The position numbers were made by a program, and so were the translations under genes. A model generated the notes under the pieces. That model did not search any database, had not been told where the DNA came from, and saw only the letters and a list, made by a program, of their open reading frames with translations. A stretch of DNA of 64,000 nucleotides from Acanthaster planci. Taxonomy: Eukaryota; Echinodermata; Asteroidea; Valvatida; Acanthasteridae. Every line of letters starts with the position of its first letter. Position 1 is the stretch's first letter. Below are positions 1-12,436 of this stretch, piece by piece. The DNA lies in contig NW_019091379.1 of NCBI RefSeq assembly GCF_001949145.1, positions 192,367 through 256,366 on the forward strand, written 5' to 3'.

Positions 1-1084
1 TTTCTTTCAAAAGATCACAATACGGGAAATTTTGCAAAACGTGTGGGGGTATAATCATGCCCTACTCATAAACATACAAAGCTTGCTCTTCTCAGTGTGT
101 AATAGGGCCCGTCAGTTATCAACCCTGTACGTATAGTGCAAACAATAACATAGCTGCTTAAATTTTAGCGTGGCCTGAAACAAAGTCGACAACAACGTTT
201 GGTTCATGATTCAACTTTTCACACGAAAGCTCTCTTTGTTCTTTCTGGAAAAGGGAGATATTATATATACGTACATCTTGAACTTGTATTTAGCTCTGAA
301 ACAGCCGTACATCCCAGTCCCCGGTGGTGTAACCGAGAAGAGGAGGGGCTGAACAGTTATGACCTGGGGGAGGGTTGATTCCAGTCAAAGCCCTCCACCA
401 CGATCAATTCTTGGTGTACCACTAGTTGGCAAAATTGTAATGACTCGAGTCAAAGACTCGCGGTCGACTCGAGTCACAATTTTGAGTGATTCAAATCGAC
501 TTGACTCGATTTCTGACGGGTAAGTGACTCGCGACTCGGTTCACTGCGTTAAAAATGACTCGAGTCGGCTTGTTACAACTCTACTGGTTGGAGGCGCCCT
601 GGTGGCTTTCACGGTTGAATTCCTATACCAAGTCCCAATTCATCAAATTATGGCCTGGGGCTGAGATACTCATATTACTAAACTGCACAGCAAGCCGCAG
701 CCACAGACCACAATGTGCCATTACCGACAAGGCCTGGGGGAGGCGAACGCCATACCTTTGGACTGAAATTGGGCTAGGACAGCCGTCTCCTCTCGCTCAC
801 ATTTGGCTTGAGCCTTCTCTCCACGCAAAGGAATGAGGCGTAAGGTGCCCTCACTACAGGAAAGTAGCTGTGACAGTAGCTGAATAACCGTACCAAACTG
901 GGGCGAATGGGGGAGCTGGATATTGCAGTTAGGGGACGCAAGTCCCAGCTTTTTCCTAATGAATAAAAAACTATTGATTTCTTGTTTTTCAAAATAACTC
1001 CCAATGGTGTTGGTGGGGGATACAAGGAGTGACGATTGTTTATGAGGGTTTGTGCGCCCTTGGAAGCAGTGGCGTATAGGACTA
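1..1084. other. Non-coding DNA with degenerate GACTCGAGTC palindromes
   Basis: I see no supportable gene here. Between 441 and 566 the 10-base palindrome GACTCGAGTC occurs three times (442-451, 466-475, 557-566), with partial versions between them. The open frames across 555-1025 show no recognisable domain and are probably chance. Confidence 0.5.
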
Positions 1085-1089
1085 TTATG

Positions 1090-2060
1090 TCGGGGGGTTA
1101 CAGTCACTTCGCCCCATTTCCACGTAGCCCCTAACCATTTTGCCCCATCGCCCCATCCCCACTTCGCCCCATCTCCACTTCGCCCCATCCCTACTTCTCC
1201 CCATTTCCACATTGCCGTCCGTTTTGAGTGTGTTACAAGCCTCTTCGAAAAATGATCGAGAGAGGAGTTCCACAAACGACATGTAGTTATTATAGAAAAG
1301 TCCACGGCATTAAATTAATGTCTAATGCATTGTCCATTGTGATGAATTAATGCATGGTTGGTCTAGCATCGGGGTTATTTCTCATTCTCTTCAAGTTATA
1401 TAATATAAAAGCAACACACACACAATTCTGTTCGCATCATTCTGGTAATTGTCGATGCATCCAGACTGCTGTACGTAGCGGGCGCGATCGGATAAGCTCG
1501 ACGCGCAGGAAACTTACGAGCAAAACAACCCTAAATTAAACTGATGAACACAGAAAATACACTCATAAACGAGATACTAAGAATTAACGTGAAGAAATAT
1601 TGCAAACATCGATTTTTTTTTCGATGCGTGACGGATCACGCAGGCCCACATGAACGGTCGCCGCGGCATATAGACTGGTCGCCACACTCCATCACGCATT
1701 CTCTTACAAGGGTGCGGCGTGGCGGGAACTAGCGCTTGCGCTCGTGTTTTTACCACAGCGACAACGAAACACGAAGAAAACTTTTTTTTTAACTTGCCAA
1801 TACAAATTTTAGGGTCTCACCAAAAAATTTGGTCCGGCGGTCAGGAAATCGACATCACTGTTTTGACCTTTGAAAGTTGGATTATCCAATCGTTAATTGA
1901 GTACTCAAACGTCGACTCTGTTTTTACTTGTTGCATCGAGGCCATGTCTCTGTTACTGGAGACCAGAATGAATGATAATCAATGGGGCGAAGTGGAAATG
2001 GGCCGAAGTGGTAATTGGGAGAAGTGGAAATTGGGTGAAGTGACTGACACCCTCCGGGGT
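1090..2060. mobile_element. ~1 kb element with inverted satellite-like ends
   Basis: The left end (1091-1205) is built of roughly 16-base units of the type CACTTCGCCCCATYTC. The right end (1984-2059) is built of the same unit in reverse complement (GAAGTGGAAATGGGGC type). The outermost bases also match as inverted repeats: GGGGGTTACAGTCACTTCG on the left, against the complement of a GAAGTGACTGACACCCTCC stretch on the right. The interior holds no recognisable transposase. This fits a non-autonomous foldback-type DNA transposon, though clear target-site duplications were not identified. Confidence 0.55.
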
Positions 2061-3030
2061 TGGAGGCACCCTTGGTGTGCGCACACATTTTTTTCAAGGG
2101 GACACTCAAAGACAGTGAGCTGCAGCAGCCTACAGCTGCATGGGTTTTAAATGAGGAGGCACTAGGAGGGCGCCATGGGCATTCGCTGGGGGCACGTGTT
2201 CCCCCACCCCGTAGTTACGTCACTGCCTGGAAGACACCAACCTTGGGGAAAGTTTTAGTCTAAGACCGGCATAATTTTGCCGACAGAGGTAATGTTGGAA
2301 GCATATAGAGTTGTATGTGGATGGAAGGAACAACCAGTTTTAGACACATCAGACAATTACTGAAATTGTATCCACTAGTCAAGTCGGATTAATTTTCATC
2401 AGTGCTTCTAAATGGCTCTTGACCGAGTTTCACTTGAAGTTTCTGTGGCAATAAAGCACTTTTCTACATATACAGTACTCTAATTTTTGGCACAATCCTC
2501 GACCAATCTTTGGATCCATGCATATACCCATTGAGCTCTAAGTTTTCAAGCTAAAAGTCTGTGAAAGGGAAAAGAAGGTTTCTTCCACACCCTTCGGATG
2601 GGCTCATGTGTTGTGTATACATTAATTTAATTGTCATTCCACTGAGTACAGACATTTTGAATTCATGCACGTATTAAAATAAGATAACTTTGTCGAATGA
2701 TGAATTCCGATGATGTCAGCATACGTCATCACTTCTGAATGCAACGTAGCGCCACAATTACAAAATAACGCAAAGTACACACAGCGTGTGTTTAACCATT
2801 AGCAGGATATTTTTTAAAAATTACCTGCAGCCATTCTCATCGAATAAAAGACTTTTTATTCTTATCTTCGTGTACGTGTATGTCTGTAGCACAATGTGCA
2901 ATAGAGGCGTTTCACAAAAGTGCGCCTCCATGAGTTTGCAACGCCTTGTGATGTGGTCTTGTGGTCGGGTCATTGACTCAGGGGCATGAAGCCAGTCTAA
3001 CAGCATACTTGTCTGGTTTCCCGTCGTTAT
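2061..3030. other. Intergenic stretch upstream of the LysM gene
   Basis: No gene or clear repeat was recognised. The stretch is AT-rich and leads into the TATA box of the LYSMD-like gene. Confidence 0.4.
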
Positions 3031-3034
3031 GATG

Positions 3035-3042
3035 TATAAATA
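3035..3042 (+). promoter_or_regulatory. TATA box of the LYSMD-like gene
   Basis: TATAAATA lies 137 bases upstream of the LysM gene start codon (3179). With usual spacing this puts transcription start near 3065 and gives a short 5' leader. No other core promoter element was looked for beyond position and sequence. Confidence 0.55.
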
Positions 3043-3178
3043 CGATCGATCAGGTGGAGATAGTCAGATAGTGTGAGAAGTGTGCGGGTCGGAAACAGCA
3101 GTTTTTTTCTTCATTTTTCCTGGTTGGTTTGGGAAACTCGGACGCATAATTTTGGATACAAACGCATCTCATCAAACC

Positions 3179-6100
3179 ATGTCTACCCAGACGAAAACGG
3201 GTGGTGAAAAGTCCCTCCTAGGCGTCACCAAAAAGTCGCATGGAAGGTCGTACGGAAGCACCAAAAAATCAACCCAAGATATTTATATCAAACACATCGT
3301 CACACCAAGTGACACTCTAGCGGGTATTGCTCTGAAATACTCCGTGACAGTAAGTAAATTTAGCATTTTTAGCGTACGTTTTGTTTCAGATGTAATGTTT
3401 TTCTTTTATTTTACCAGGATGAGCGGCCTGGCATCCATTGTGATCAAGTAATAGGAGCCTGTTTATTGAGCATGTTAAGGCCTAGCAATAATACTAGGCT
3501 GAATAGCACACCTAGTACAACTACATGACGTTCATGTATGTACATGTACAAATTACAATGTACCGGTACATGTATGTATGTAGGCCTAAGTACGTGTACA
3601 TCATGTACTGTAGGCCTGGGCAAAGGCCCCCCCCCAACTTAGATAGGGAAGTTAATAAATTTGTCATTTTTTTTTCATTTTATTTTTGAAGTTACATGTA
3701 CTTTGAAGAGGATGTCATAAAAAATATTTTGATATAAATTTGCATTCCATCAGACTGTGCAAAGCAAAGAAATATCAATTTGAATTGGGATGGTTTGAGA
3801 TTTTTTTACATGTGTAACGCAGAGCAAATGTGATTATTTTGTACTTAAAAAAGAGTGTGGATTTTGACTGAAAACCCCCAAATTCTTATTTTTAAAAAAA
3901 TCTTTGCTCTTAATTTTACATGTACCGTATTTCAATGAATCAAATGCTGGCTTCAGTTGAAATTTCAAAAATTGGAAATAGGAGCTAAAGTGTGCAAAAA
4001 AAGACAAATTTTAATCATAATTGTCTATTTAAGAAAACGAGTTTCCATATAAACAGCGCCCTCACTCATTTATTCATGTCCCTAACTTGGACTCTACAAA
4101 TCACCTTTTTAAACATCTTGACATGGTCGGACAACGATGACACACACCAACATGACGGATGACTGATTCCTGAGCACTGCAATGTCAGGTAGCTATGATC
4201 AGGTATCAGTCGTTGGCGCACGTGTGCCAACATGGCATGCTTTTTTTTTAATTGTTCGCTAGGCTGGTGTGCTGTGACATCGTCTCCAGTAAATTAACAT
4301 ACTGTTTAAATCACTATTTGGACAAGATGGCGACATCCAGCTCGACGACAATGGGGTTTCTGATTTAAAGGGAAAATTTCTCTTTTCTTCCCAAATGTGA
4401 GTAGGCTTAAATCTTACCATCAATATTGGCAAGTTACTCGGACTGCCTGTTGCCTGTCAGATGCCTGTGTATTTTGGTTTGAGTAACTTGGACTTTGTGA
4501 ATCGCCTTTTTAAACGTTTGGACATGGTCAGGCGATAGAGTCCAAGTACATTTACCATCCATTTTTGCTTCCATTAATTTATTTCATGCAAAATAGCTTG
4601 TGTAGGGCCTATTGTTGCACCCCGAATGAAGATCCTCTTAATTCACCTCCAAAACGGTCCTTAAACTGCCTAGTCAGCTACTGTGCCCAGCTCAGGATTA
4701 AGTGAGAATCCGAAATTCCAATCATGATGGCAAGGTTTACTCATATACTTGTACTTGTATGGAAGAAAGAGAACTTCCCCTTCAAATTGGAACCGCTCTT
4801 GTCGTCTAGGTTGACATGGTCGAAGTCGTCTTCTTCATTCAGCAATTCAAAAGTACCTTGACCCATACATGTACAGTCCAAGTTCATTGGACTATATTAT
4901 TATAATCAGATAATCATCATTATTGAATTTGATTTGCCCAGCCACCAGGTACATGTACCGGTAAGGGCTATGGCTATGCCAAGATGAACATGTACATGTA
5001 GTGTGCTCTCGCTCTAACATCAGTCATCATTCATGGCTATCAGGCATATACGGTACATGTAGACCTACATATAATGTTACTCGGATAAGAGACTATGAAT
5101 ATATTGTTCCGTTTGATAAGATGACCGTGCAATCTGTGCAATCATGGCAGTGTGAAAATTGGAGCCTCATTTTGTTTCTGTTATCTCTGAGATTTGGGTC
5201 TGTCCCCACTAAAAGACATTTGCTTTCTTCATGCTTCCAAAAGAAAACATTTTCTTTTTATATTGCCCTCATGTGGGAGAATCAAAATAACTCTACAAAC
5301 AGGAAGCCAGATTTGGAGTACTTTGGGAAGGTGGAGTATGTTCACCTCGCAGTATTTAATAGATATATTAGGTAAAGTACACCACTTCCATCAATTAAAC
5401 ATTATCACAGATAAACATTAGCATGTACATTAAATGCCCAAAGCTGAGGAGGGAAGCATGTTTCATTACCGACTTTGATATAGGTGTTCCTAGCCTATAT
5501 CAGAACTCCATCTACCATGTCTGGAAATTATATGAGAAGGAACTACATGTACATGTAAGGCATCTGATGCAGCAGAAAGACCGCCTGATCTCACACTGTG
5601 CAAACCAAATTTGGTTACGTCAGGTACAAAAGGTTCCAAAGCTTCGAGTATGATCTCCCTGGTTCTGGTGTAACTTAAGGGGTGGTTTGTGGGGATTAAG
5701 CCGGACTTTGAACGAGTGAGTCTGCTAATCAATGGTAGTGAAGAATAAGGCGTGTCACCAAAGGAATTGAAATATCGTTCAGCTGTGGCGACTGGACATA
5801 TTGGAAGCTAGGTTCTGGCAATTACAATGTCTGCGCCTTGACAAAACTGATCGGTTTTTGATTTAGTTAGGTGAATGAAGAGACTGTTGGGCTTCAAGGT
5901 ACAGTCTTTGCGTGAAATGTTACTGAGGTCACTGAAGCAAAGAAACCCAGCGTAACTGATGAAGCAAATGAACAGTAAACGCAGATCTGCTAGTGTGGCC
6001 GAGATGTGTCCATAGGCGTTGAAAAGCTTAGCCGTCACTTGCGGAGACACAGGCTTTTTGTGGTTTGGCGGGGATGCTGTACATGTAAGTCTCCTATATC

Positions 6101-9100
6101 CCAAGATGGCAGTCTTGACAAGTGGGTCGTCAGTTGGCGATGGCAATCCTGCCATGTCATGTTCCCACTTCACCGCTGAAGCTGCGGTGGACTTGTGACC
6201 AAACGGTAGAACAGTTGCCAGGTACAGGCAGAAGTCGATTGGGCGAATGGGAAACATGGAAACTGTCGCCTTGGTCCTTGGCCATGATTCCCAATGTTGC
6301 TAGGCTGATTTGTAAGTTTTAATTGTAGACGGAGCTCTGGCTGAATTGAGTAGGGCGGAGAGCCGGTCTTGGGTCAGATACTGAAGAGTGGGATCAGTGA
6401 TGATCTGGATCATTTCCTTCCTAGAGTCTGAAAACAAAACAAAAACACAACCAGAAAAACTGGCAAACTCCAGCAAATTGGCCACAAAAAGTAACAACCA
6501 TAATAAAAATTTGTTTTGCTAAGAACAAAACCAGATTGCAAAATGGTACTTTTGACAATTTCGGCATTCTTATTATCTGACTCAAGTGTTGGAAATATGT
6601 TCATCTAATCAACCCATCATCGATATGTATGAAAGACATGATGCCTTGATTTCGCCAATAACGGACAAGCAGTCTGTTTAACTTAGTAAGCAACTGACAG
6701 GCACTACTTAAACCAACTGGTAGGACTGTGAAAGTGTAATAACGAGTGACCGTATCAGAGTGCCGCCAAGAAAATCCAATATATTTGGAATGAGGTGGAA
6801 AAATTTCCACATGATGGTAACCTGACTCCAGGTCAAAGGAAAAATTTGTACTGATCACGATACAATGAAAGGGGAAATGATACGGTAATCCTCATACTTG
6901 AATTTCTTCTTCCAAATGTATTTATTGGGATGACGAAGATCAAGAACGAGCCGCAGCTTTTTTTTTTTTTCCTACCGCAACTGTGAGTGGATTGCAACAA
7001 TATGGCCTGTGTGAAATCTGCATAATGCAACGATTTTTTATCAACTCTGAAATAGCAGATTCAACGAAATGTGCGTGTTGTAAACTTCATTGATTATTTT
7101 TCAAGAAAATCGGTGGGGGTTCTACAAAAAATGGAATTTTGTACCGTGAACGGATAACCTCTTGAATGAAAACGCTGCAACGCTGCCAAAAAGCCAGACA
7201 TGGTTTGAGCCTACCTCTCACACCTGTAGGCGCCTCCACAATTGCATGAGACTGTGCTGCTTCCCAGTTCCTAGACTGTGGAAGGCTTGATGGTTGAGGT
7301 AACGGAGGGCTGAGATCTTCGTGGCTGATTAAGTGCTCGCAAGGAGGAGCAGTTTGTGCACACGTATCCCATGATGCCGCATTGGAAACAGGTACGGAGG
7401 TCGGGGCGTTACTGGTACATGTAGCAGTCGAAACCACGAAAGGACTAGGAGTTGAACCAAGTCTGCTGTAGTGCGTGGCTTGGTCTTGGACTTCATCGAT
7501 GCTTTTGCTTTCTTGGTTTCTGCCGACTTTTCCGCCTTGCGGAGTTGTTTTTCATCATCCGAGTTGTTGGCCAAGTCGTCCGTGATATACTCTTTGACTG
7601 TGGCCCAGCCTTGTGCAAATCGATCAGCGAGCTTTATTAGTTTTTGGCGTTGCTTAACAAGCTCACTGGCCTTGAGGAGAGCCTGTCTTTCCGCTGTGGA
7701 ATCCCTGGTGTCCAACGATGCCAGGCGTTGTCAATCAACCGACGAGTTGCTCCGCCTGCTTGTATTGGTACTTGTTTCCTTCACCATTGTTCACTCTTGA
7801 AGTCGGGAAAATCACCGACTAGAGTTCATTGCTTCTTGCACGCAGACTCCACCTTACCGTCGATCGAATTGGACAAAGACTGTATAGCCCGTAGGATTTC
7901 GTTGTTAGAAGTACCAGCGTTGCTGAGTTTCATGATTGACAATCACGTTGTGATACAAGTAAGGCGAGGTATGGCTGCTCAAGCGGGAGTGAATTGAAAG
8001 AAACAAATAGCCAAATATAGGCATTAACACACACGTGTTACATAAGCCTGCGCTGCATAGCGCAGCTGCGTACATCTGTCGTCTAATACATGTACCAAAA
8101 GAAAACTAACATTGCGTGACATTCCAAACAAATTTCCAACTGTAAAATTTTGCCATTATTTTTTGCTTACATATGTCTAAGCTGTTTCTGATTGTTGCCA
8201 CAGAAAGGTAAAGATAAATTGAGCAGTATTTGAGAAATTAGAGAAGTTCAATCTTGAAGATACATACATGTACATGTACACGTCACTGAACAGATATCAT
8301 GTTTGTCTCATGGACAGATATCACGCACAATGTACATGTATGTATGTATGTCACGTGGACAGACATTTTCTGGTGTTTGAATTAGAGCATGAAAGCAGAA
8401 TTGTTCACAAACCATACTTGTTTGTTTTCAGTTTTCAAAAACATTTTTGTTAAAAAGACTATTTAAACTTAAGCTAAAATGAACACTACGGTATGTAAGT
8501 TTTTCTCAATGAGTAGGCCTAGCGTATTGTTACAAAGACAGATGTAACCTTTGTCACATATAACCTGGGAATAGACAGTCTGCTCACTTTCATATCAGCA
8601 AAATGAAACGACTTTTTTGTACATGTACATGTACATCTGAAGGTTACAGAGTACCTGAATGTTGCTTGCTAATTGTTGAACACTTTTTTTCATACAATGC
8701 ACATACAGGTGGAGCAAATTAAGAGAGCCAATAAACTATACACCAACGACAGCATCTTCCTGCGTTCAACGCTCAGCATTCCTGTTGGAGATCAACCTCT
8801 TCCAGCCCACGTTCTTGAGAATGCAACGTCACGGTAACAATCTTTCACTTGGCTTTAATTGATTGTTGACCGTGGATACTTTCTGTTCAGAAAATGTCAA
8901 ATTTGTGTCTGTATTGTCATATACATTGATGTACATGTATCTGTTATGTCATGCAACTCCATGGACACAAGTTGTAAAGTGTTTGGGTCTTACTAATCAC
9001 TGTCAACACGTGATAGTAACGTCAACACACCGTCAACACATCCAAAATACTGTATAAATCAGCTAAGGAGGCACAGCGCTGTAATATTTGTACTAAACAA

Positions 9101-11703
9101 TTATTTTCAGTGGTTTGTGGTTGCATTTCAATTAGGAAACAAAAATTATCTCTAAGCACAGTGTTAGTAGCCATTGACTGCCATTTTGCCTTCTAACGAA
9201 ATTTGGACTGTACCATTAAGGTGTGGGTGTGTAAGTGACATGTATTTTCACACACAAAAATTATCTCTAAGCACAGTAGCCATTGACTGCCATTTTGCAT
9301 TCTAACGAAATTTGGACTGTACCATTAAGGTGTGGGTGTGTAAGTAAAAGAAATAAAGCTATGGGCACATTTTAAATTTTCAGTTGTACATGTAAAGGCA
9401 TGAATAAGTGATCACGGATGAGCAAAAATCCAAGACAGTGTGTTGACGGTAATTTAAGACCAAACTGTGTTGCCCTCTGGCTTACATACATGTACATGTA
9501 TTTTCCCTGCATGCATGTTTAAACCTGTACTGACTGTGACAAATGTCTGAGGTGAAGCCAGCAGAGACAGGCTGGTAGAAAAAGTTGACTTCGTGAACAC
9601 ACATGGCAAGATCATACATGTACATGTACACACACAAACAGAATTTGGTCACGTGCCCAGTGCGTCCTGCGCCAAACACACATGAACAACACAAGCAGCA
9701 TTTTCCCCTCCAAACGGACTTTGTTCCTTTCAAAAAAGCTCGCCATCTCCTGTTCCCGCACGGAATAAATCGTCTTTTGATCTTTTAAATAGCAGTTGGT
9801 GGTAATTAGACCTTGTTTCTGTCGCTTGGAAGGTTCCTAGCAGAAATGCCAGGGGGATGACGTTTAATGTCCGCTCTAGTAACACTAAGCTGGCTCTTCT
9901 AGTGAACTTCAAGTACCGGTATTTTATTGTACCACTCCTGAATATTGTAACCAGAAAACCAAACCAAAATCCCAATCCTGACCCAGAGCCAAAGCCAAAC
10001 CCCAACCCAGCTTACATGTAAATGTATACCAAGATATTGAACACCAAACACTGCAAAACGTCATTTCCCCTGTGGTTAAAAATTGCTGCAAGTGTTTGAA
10101 CTCTCAAAACATTTTATACTTGTGAACAGACATGTACATGTAAGCTGTTGTTCTGCATGAAATAGTAGAGCCTTTCTTACAAATTTGTTTCACTTTTGCA
10201 ATCAAAAATGGATGTATGTGTGGTACATGGGTGTAAGTTACTCGTCAGTTTTAACGTGAAAATAGACATTGATTTGTTTAAATTTCAAAACTCCCTCACC
10301 TCAATCCAGTTATAGCCTCCACTCTAAGTCACATTTAGAACAGGTTATGGAGTGCTCAAGGCACAGCAAAATCCTAAAACCGTCAGAGAGATTCTGCTCA
10401 TGTGACTGTAACATACCGGCCCCTTATACTCCTCAATCTTTCTGATCGTCGCAGGGCCAATGGAAGTCCAATCCATAAAGTGGCAGCTGACACGGTGCTG
10501 TTTGACAGTTCAGACGAGGAGGAAGAGTGCGATGAGAAGAGGGACGATTCAGTCGTCGTGGAGGAGACCAGAGACGTCCAGATGGACTTCTTCAATCGCA
10601 TTGACAGGCAAGTCCGAGAGGGGAAAACCCACTTGGACAAAATCGAAACAACAAGCAGGTGTGTAACTGTTTCTCATGTTTTATTTGCAGTGTGCTAATA
10701 GGGCACTCAAGCATACCGATATCTGAAAGGAGAATGAAACAAGAGGTGAGGCCATATGTGTGTCATGAACCTTGAGACTTCACAAAAACCATTTTCCACT
10801 TGTTATCAATCAACAACTGTTGTTGTTTTTTTCATTAATGATACTGCTATCATGACACTCACAAAACCAGATTTGTTCTCACGAGAAACTGAGAACTGAG
10901 AAACCTGAACAGACTAACGACGACTCACTGAGTAAAACAGTTGAATCCTGTATGTAGTAAGTCATCCTGACATGCGTACAGTACTGTACAGTGCATACCC
11001 CTCAGAAATGGATCAGGTGACATTGATCAAGTGTGTAGCACTTTTTGCATTTGTGTCCAAGGGCATATCAGATCTAAATTGTTTTCTGGGGGGGTCAGAA
11101 AATTTTGAAATTTCGTTATGTAACTTTGATGGCCTTCCTGAGGGCTGAGGCTAAATTGTGGTCCTTTTCAGATGTTCCTGTGCCGCAGCAATACATGCTG
11201 TTTTGAAATCTCTTTTTCTTTGGGGGCAGGGGGGTATTTTTGGATAAACTTTTGGGCTCCGGTGGGGGGGTGGGGCAATCCATCAGCGTTTGTGCCCAAC
11301 TTGTCATCTCATAGTGTTACTGAACTGGGCCCCCCCCAAGAGTATTACACCATTTACATCCTCTTGGAATCTGCAGAAAAGATTTCAGGGCCTGAGTGTG
11401 TTTCTTGTTCATTACAACATTGGCAGTGTACCCGAAATCGAAGCCATCTCGCCAAACATCCAGAGTAGTCCCAACAAGCCATCACCCACAAGGATATCAT
11501 CCACTGCAGGCGCGTACAAAGACAACAGCTACCAGAACAGCATGGTGTCCGTCAACGCGGACAGCGGCAAGAGGAGGGGGAACGAATTCAGTGAGATTTC
11601 GCGGGGCGGAGCGAGTAAAGGTAGGGGGCGGTCTTTTTCTCTGAAGAAAGTCCGGGTGGTGACCATCGATGCCCATAACTGGACAGAGATGGTGGAGTTT
11701 TGA
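3179..11703 (+). CDS. LYSMD2: LysM domain protein, LYSMD1/2-like (four exons)
   Basis: Spliced gene with coding exons 3179-3349, 8709-8833, 10455-10658 and 11427-11703. All introns begin GT and end AG, and the frame is kept (phases 0, 2, 2), giving 258 residues. Residues about 36-82 are one LysM domain with the family signature (VTPSDTLAGIALKYSVT joined across intron 1 to VEQIKRANKLYTNDSIFL). An acidic patch (DSSDEEEECDE) and an FFNRIDRQV segment follow; the latter matches the C-terminal FLxRxDxQI region of animal LYSMD1/2. There is no signal peptide or membrane segment, so the product is probably intracellular, and its biochemical role in animals is not settled. The C-terminal exon is longer and more basic than in vertebrate LYSMD2 (215 residues). 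The ATG at 3179 has A at -3. An in-frame extension to 3080 would need a GTG start and is not used here. Assignment to LYSMD1 rather than LYSMD2 is uncertain. Confidence 0.88.
3350..5470 (+). other. First part of LYSMD-like intron 1
   Basis: Intron DNA rich in TACATGTA words (especially 3535-3610). It contains a degenerate direct repeat of about 60 bases: a block with TTGGACTCTACAAATC at 4087-4138 resembles one at 4489-4540, each running into CCTTTTTAAAC and GACATGGTC. No coding signal was found. Confidence 0.45.
5480..6425 (-). pseudogene. DIRS-like tyrosine recombinase, broken
   Basis: An N-terminal core-binding part (SARAPSTIKTYKSA, then a TAG stop and WESWPRTKATV) is followed by a catalytic part with FVPDVTKFGLHSVRSGG (arginine box) and SHIISRHGRW (His/Arg box). 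The family normally has a catalytic tyrosine soon after RHGRW; here the frame ends first. In DIRS elements this enzyme inserts the DNA copy in place of a DDE integrase. One in-frame stop and at least one frameshift make it a pseudogene. Confidence 0.8.
6601..6960 (-). pseudogene. DIRS-like reverse transcriptase core, broken
   Basis: Frames covering 6960-6850 and 6858-6601 together encode LDLRHPNKY, FDLESGYHHVEI, YTFTVLPVGLSSAC and a HIDDG catalytic motif in the order found in DIRS reverse transcriptases. A frame change near 6960 beside a long A/T run and another after 6601 separate it from the upstream fragment and from the C-terminal EIVKSTILQSGFVLSKT part (about 6560-6510). This is a copy-and-paste enzyme remnant, not functional as it stands. 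Confidence 0.8.
8834..10454 (+). other. LYSMD-like intron 2
   Basis: The intron contains a tandem direct duplication of about 115 bases (copies starting at 9141 and 9256, near-identical, each with ATTATCTCTAAGCACAG and ACCATTAAGGTGTGGGTGTG) and several TACATGTACATGTA palindromes (for example near 9488 and 9617). No coding exon is recognised. Confidence 0.55.
9141..9346. repeat. Tandem direct repeat, two units of ~115 bp
   Basis: The segment starting AAAAATTATCTCTAAGCACA at 9141 recurs at 9256 and runs in step to GTGTGGGTGTGTAAGT. The second copy lacks a few bases (GTGTTAGTAG versus GTAG) and differs by single bases. It lies within LYSMD-like intron 2. Confidence 0.8.
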
Positions 11704-12436
11704 GTGTCACGTTGATGTTGGCGTTGCTGTTGCACGTACCGTGTCCTGTCTGGTTGCACACGTACCTTAGATGTAGAGTAATGATATGTTCCTGCTCATC
11801 AAGCAACATTCACATCTCACCAGCCAAACATTTTTGCATGCATGGCATTAGCGTAGGTGTGTACTCCCTACCCTATCGCTCTCTTACCATGTGCACGTGC
11901 AACCTGCAGAGATAGCTATAGATGGGTTTGCGAAACGTTAGATAATTTTGGGTGTACCTGTTTGAGAATGTTTATTTTTGGAGTTGTTTCAAACTGCATC
12001 CTTACAATAATGCAATAGTTTTAAAAAGCATTCAGCTACCGTTAGGCTGTGGCAGGTGAAGGTACATGTACACAGATACCAATTACCTGGATTTAACCTT
12101 ATCTTACATGTACTTGCCCAGAACTTCTTTGCATATTCAGAAAGCCTGTGGAAAAAATAGTGAAGTACATGGTAGGCTTACAACTTGTTGTAGGCTTTTA
12201 CTAGTCATCCCAATCAGTACTGGATAAAAAAGGAAAGGACAGAGAAGGCCATGGCCTGACAGCCATCCATGTTCTATTATACATGTATTCCTGTATTATC
12301 ATGTTCCTGAATCGTCCACTGACCCCTGGGTGGAAATCAGGCTTCCAGTACCGGGTTTTAGTTGGCGGATTTCTTAAATGACAGCCAGATTTTTTTATTT
12401 ACATGCATATTTCGGTGCTGAGTGTACTTTTCTCAC
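11704..12436 (+). other. Probable 3' untranslated or downstream region of LYSMD-like gene
   Basis: Non-coding sequence after the TGA at 11701-11703. Possible polyadenylation hexamers AATAAA occur only further on (near 12499 inside a repeat, and near 12846), so the end of the transcript cannot be fixed. Confidence 0.35.

Larger units (their letters stand above)
5480..7990 (-). mobile_element. Decayed DIRS-like retroelement (gag-like, RT, tyrosine recombinase)
   Basis: On the minus strand, reading 7990 to 5480, the order is: a charged gag-like segment (7715-7450, rich in K and E); the start of a DIRS-type reverse transcriptase (7215-7087, GRLKPCLAFWQ and PPPIFLKNNQ); RT core (about 6960-6600, LVLDLRHPNKYIWKKK, FDLESGYHHVEI, VLPVGLSSAC, HIDDG); then a tyrosine recombinase (6425-5480) with the HSVRSGG arginine motif and RHGRW. 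The RNase H region usual between RT and recombinase is missing. Several frameshifts and stops are present, for example a TAG near 6302 and a stop just after RHGRW before the expected catalytic tyrosine, so it is dead. It sits antisense in intron 1 of the LYSMD-like gene. The ends and terminal repeats were not identified. Confidence 0.85.

Noticed and set aside
721-1305. 194-codon open frame on minus with GEVGMG repeats
   Set aside because: The repeated residues come from the 16-bp satellite end of the 1090-2060 element; no protein family match recognised.
3080-3178. N-terminal extension of the LYSMD-like protein
   Set aside because: The frame begins with GTG, not ATG; the first ATG in good context is 3179.
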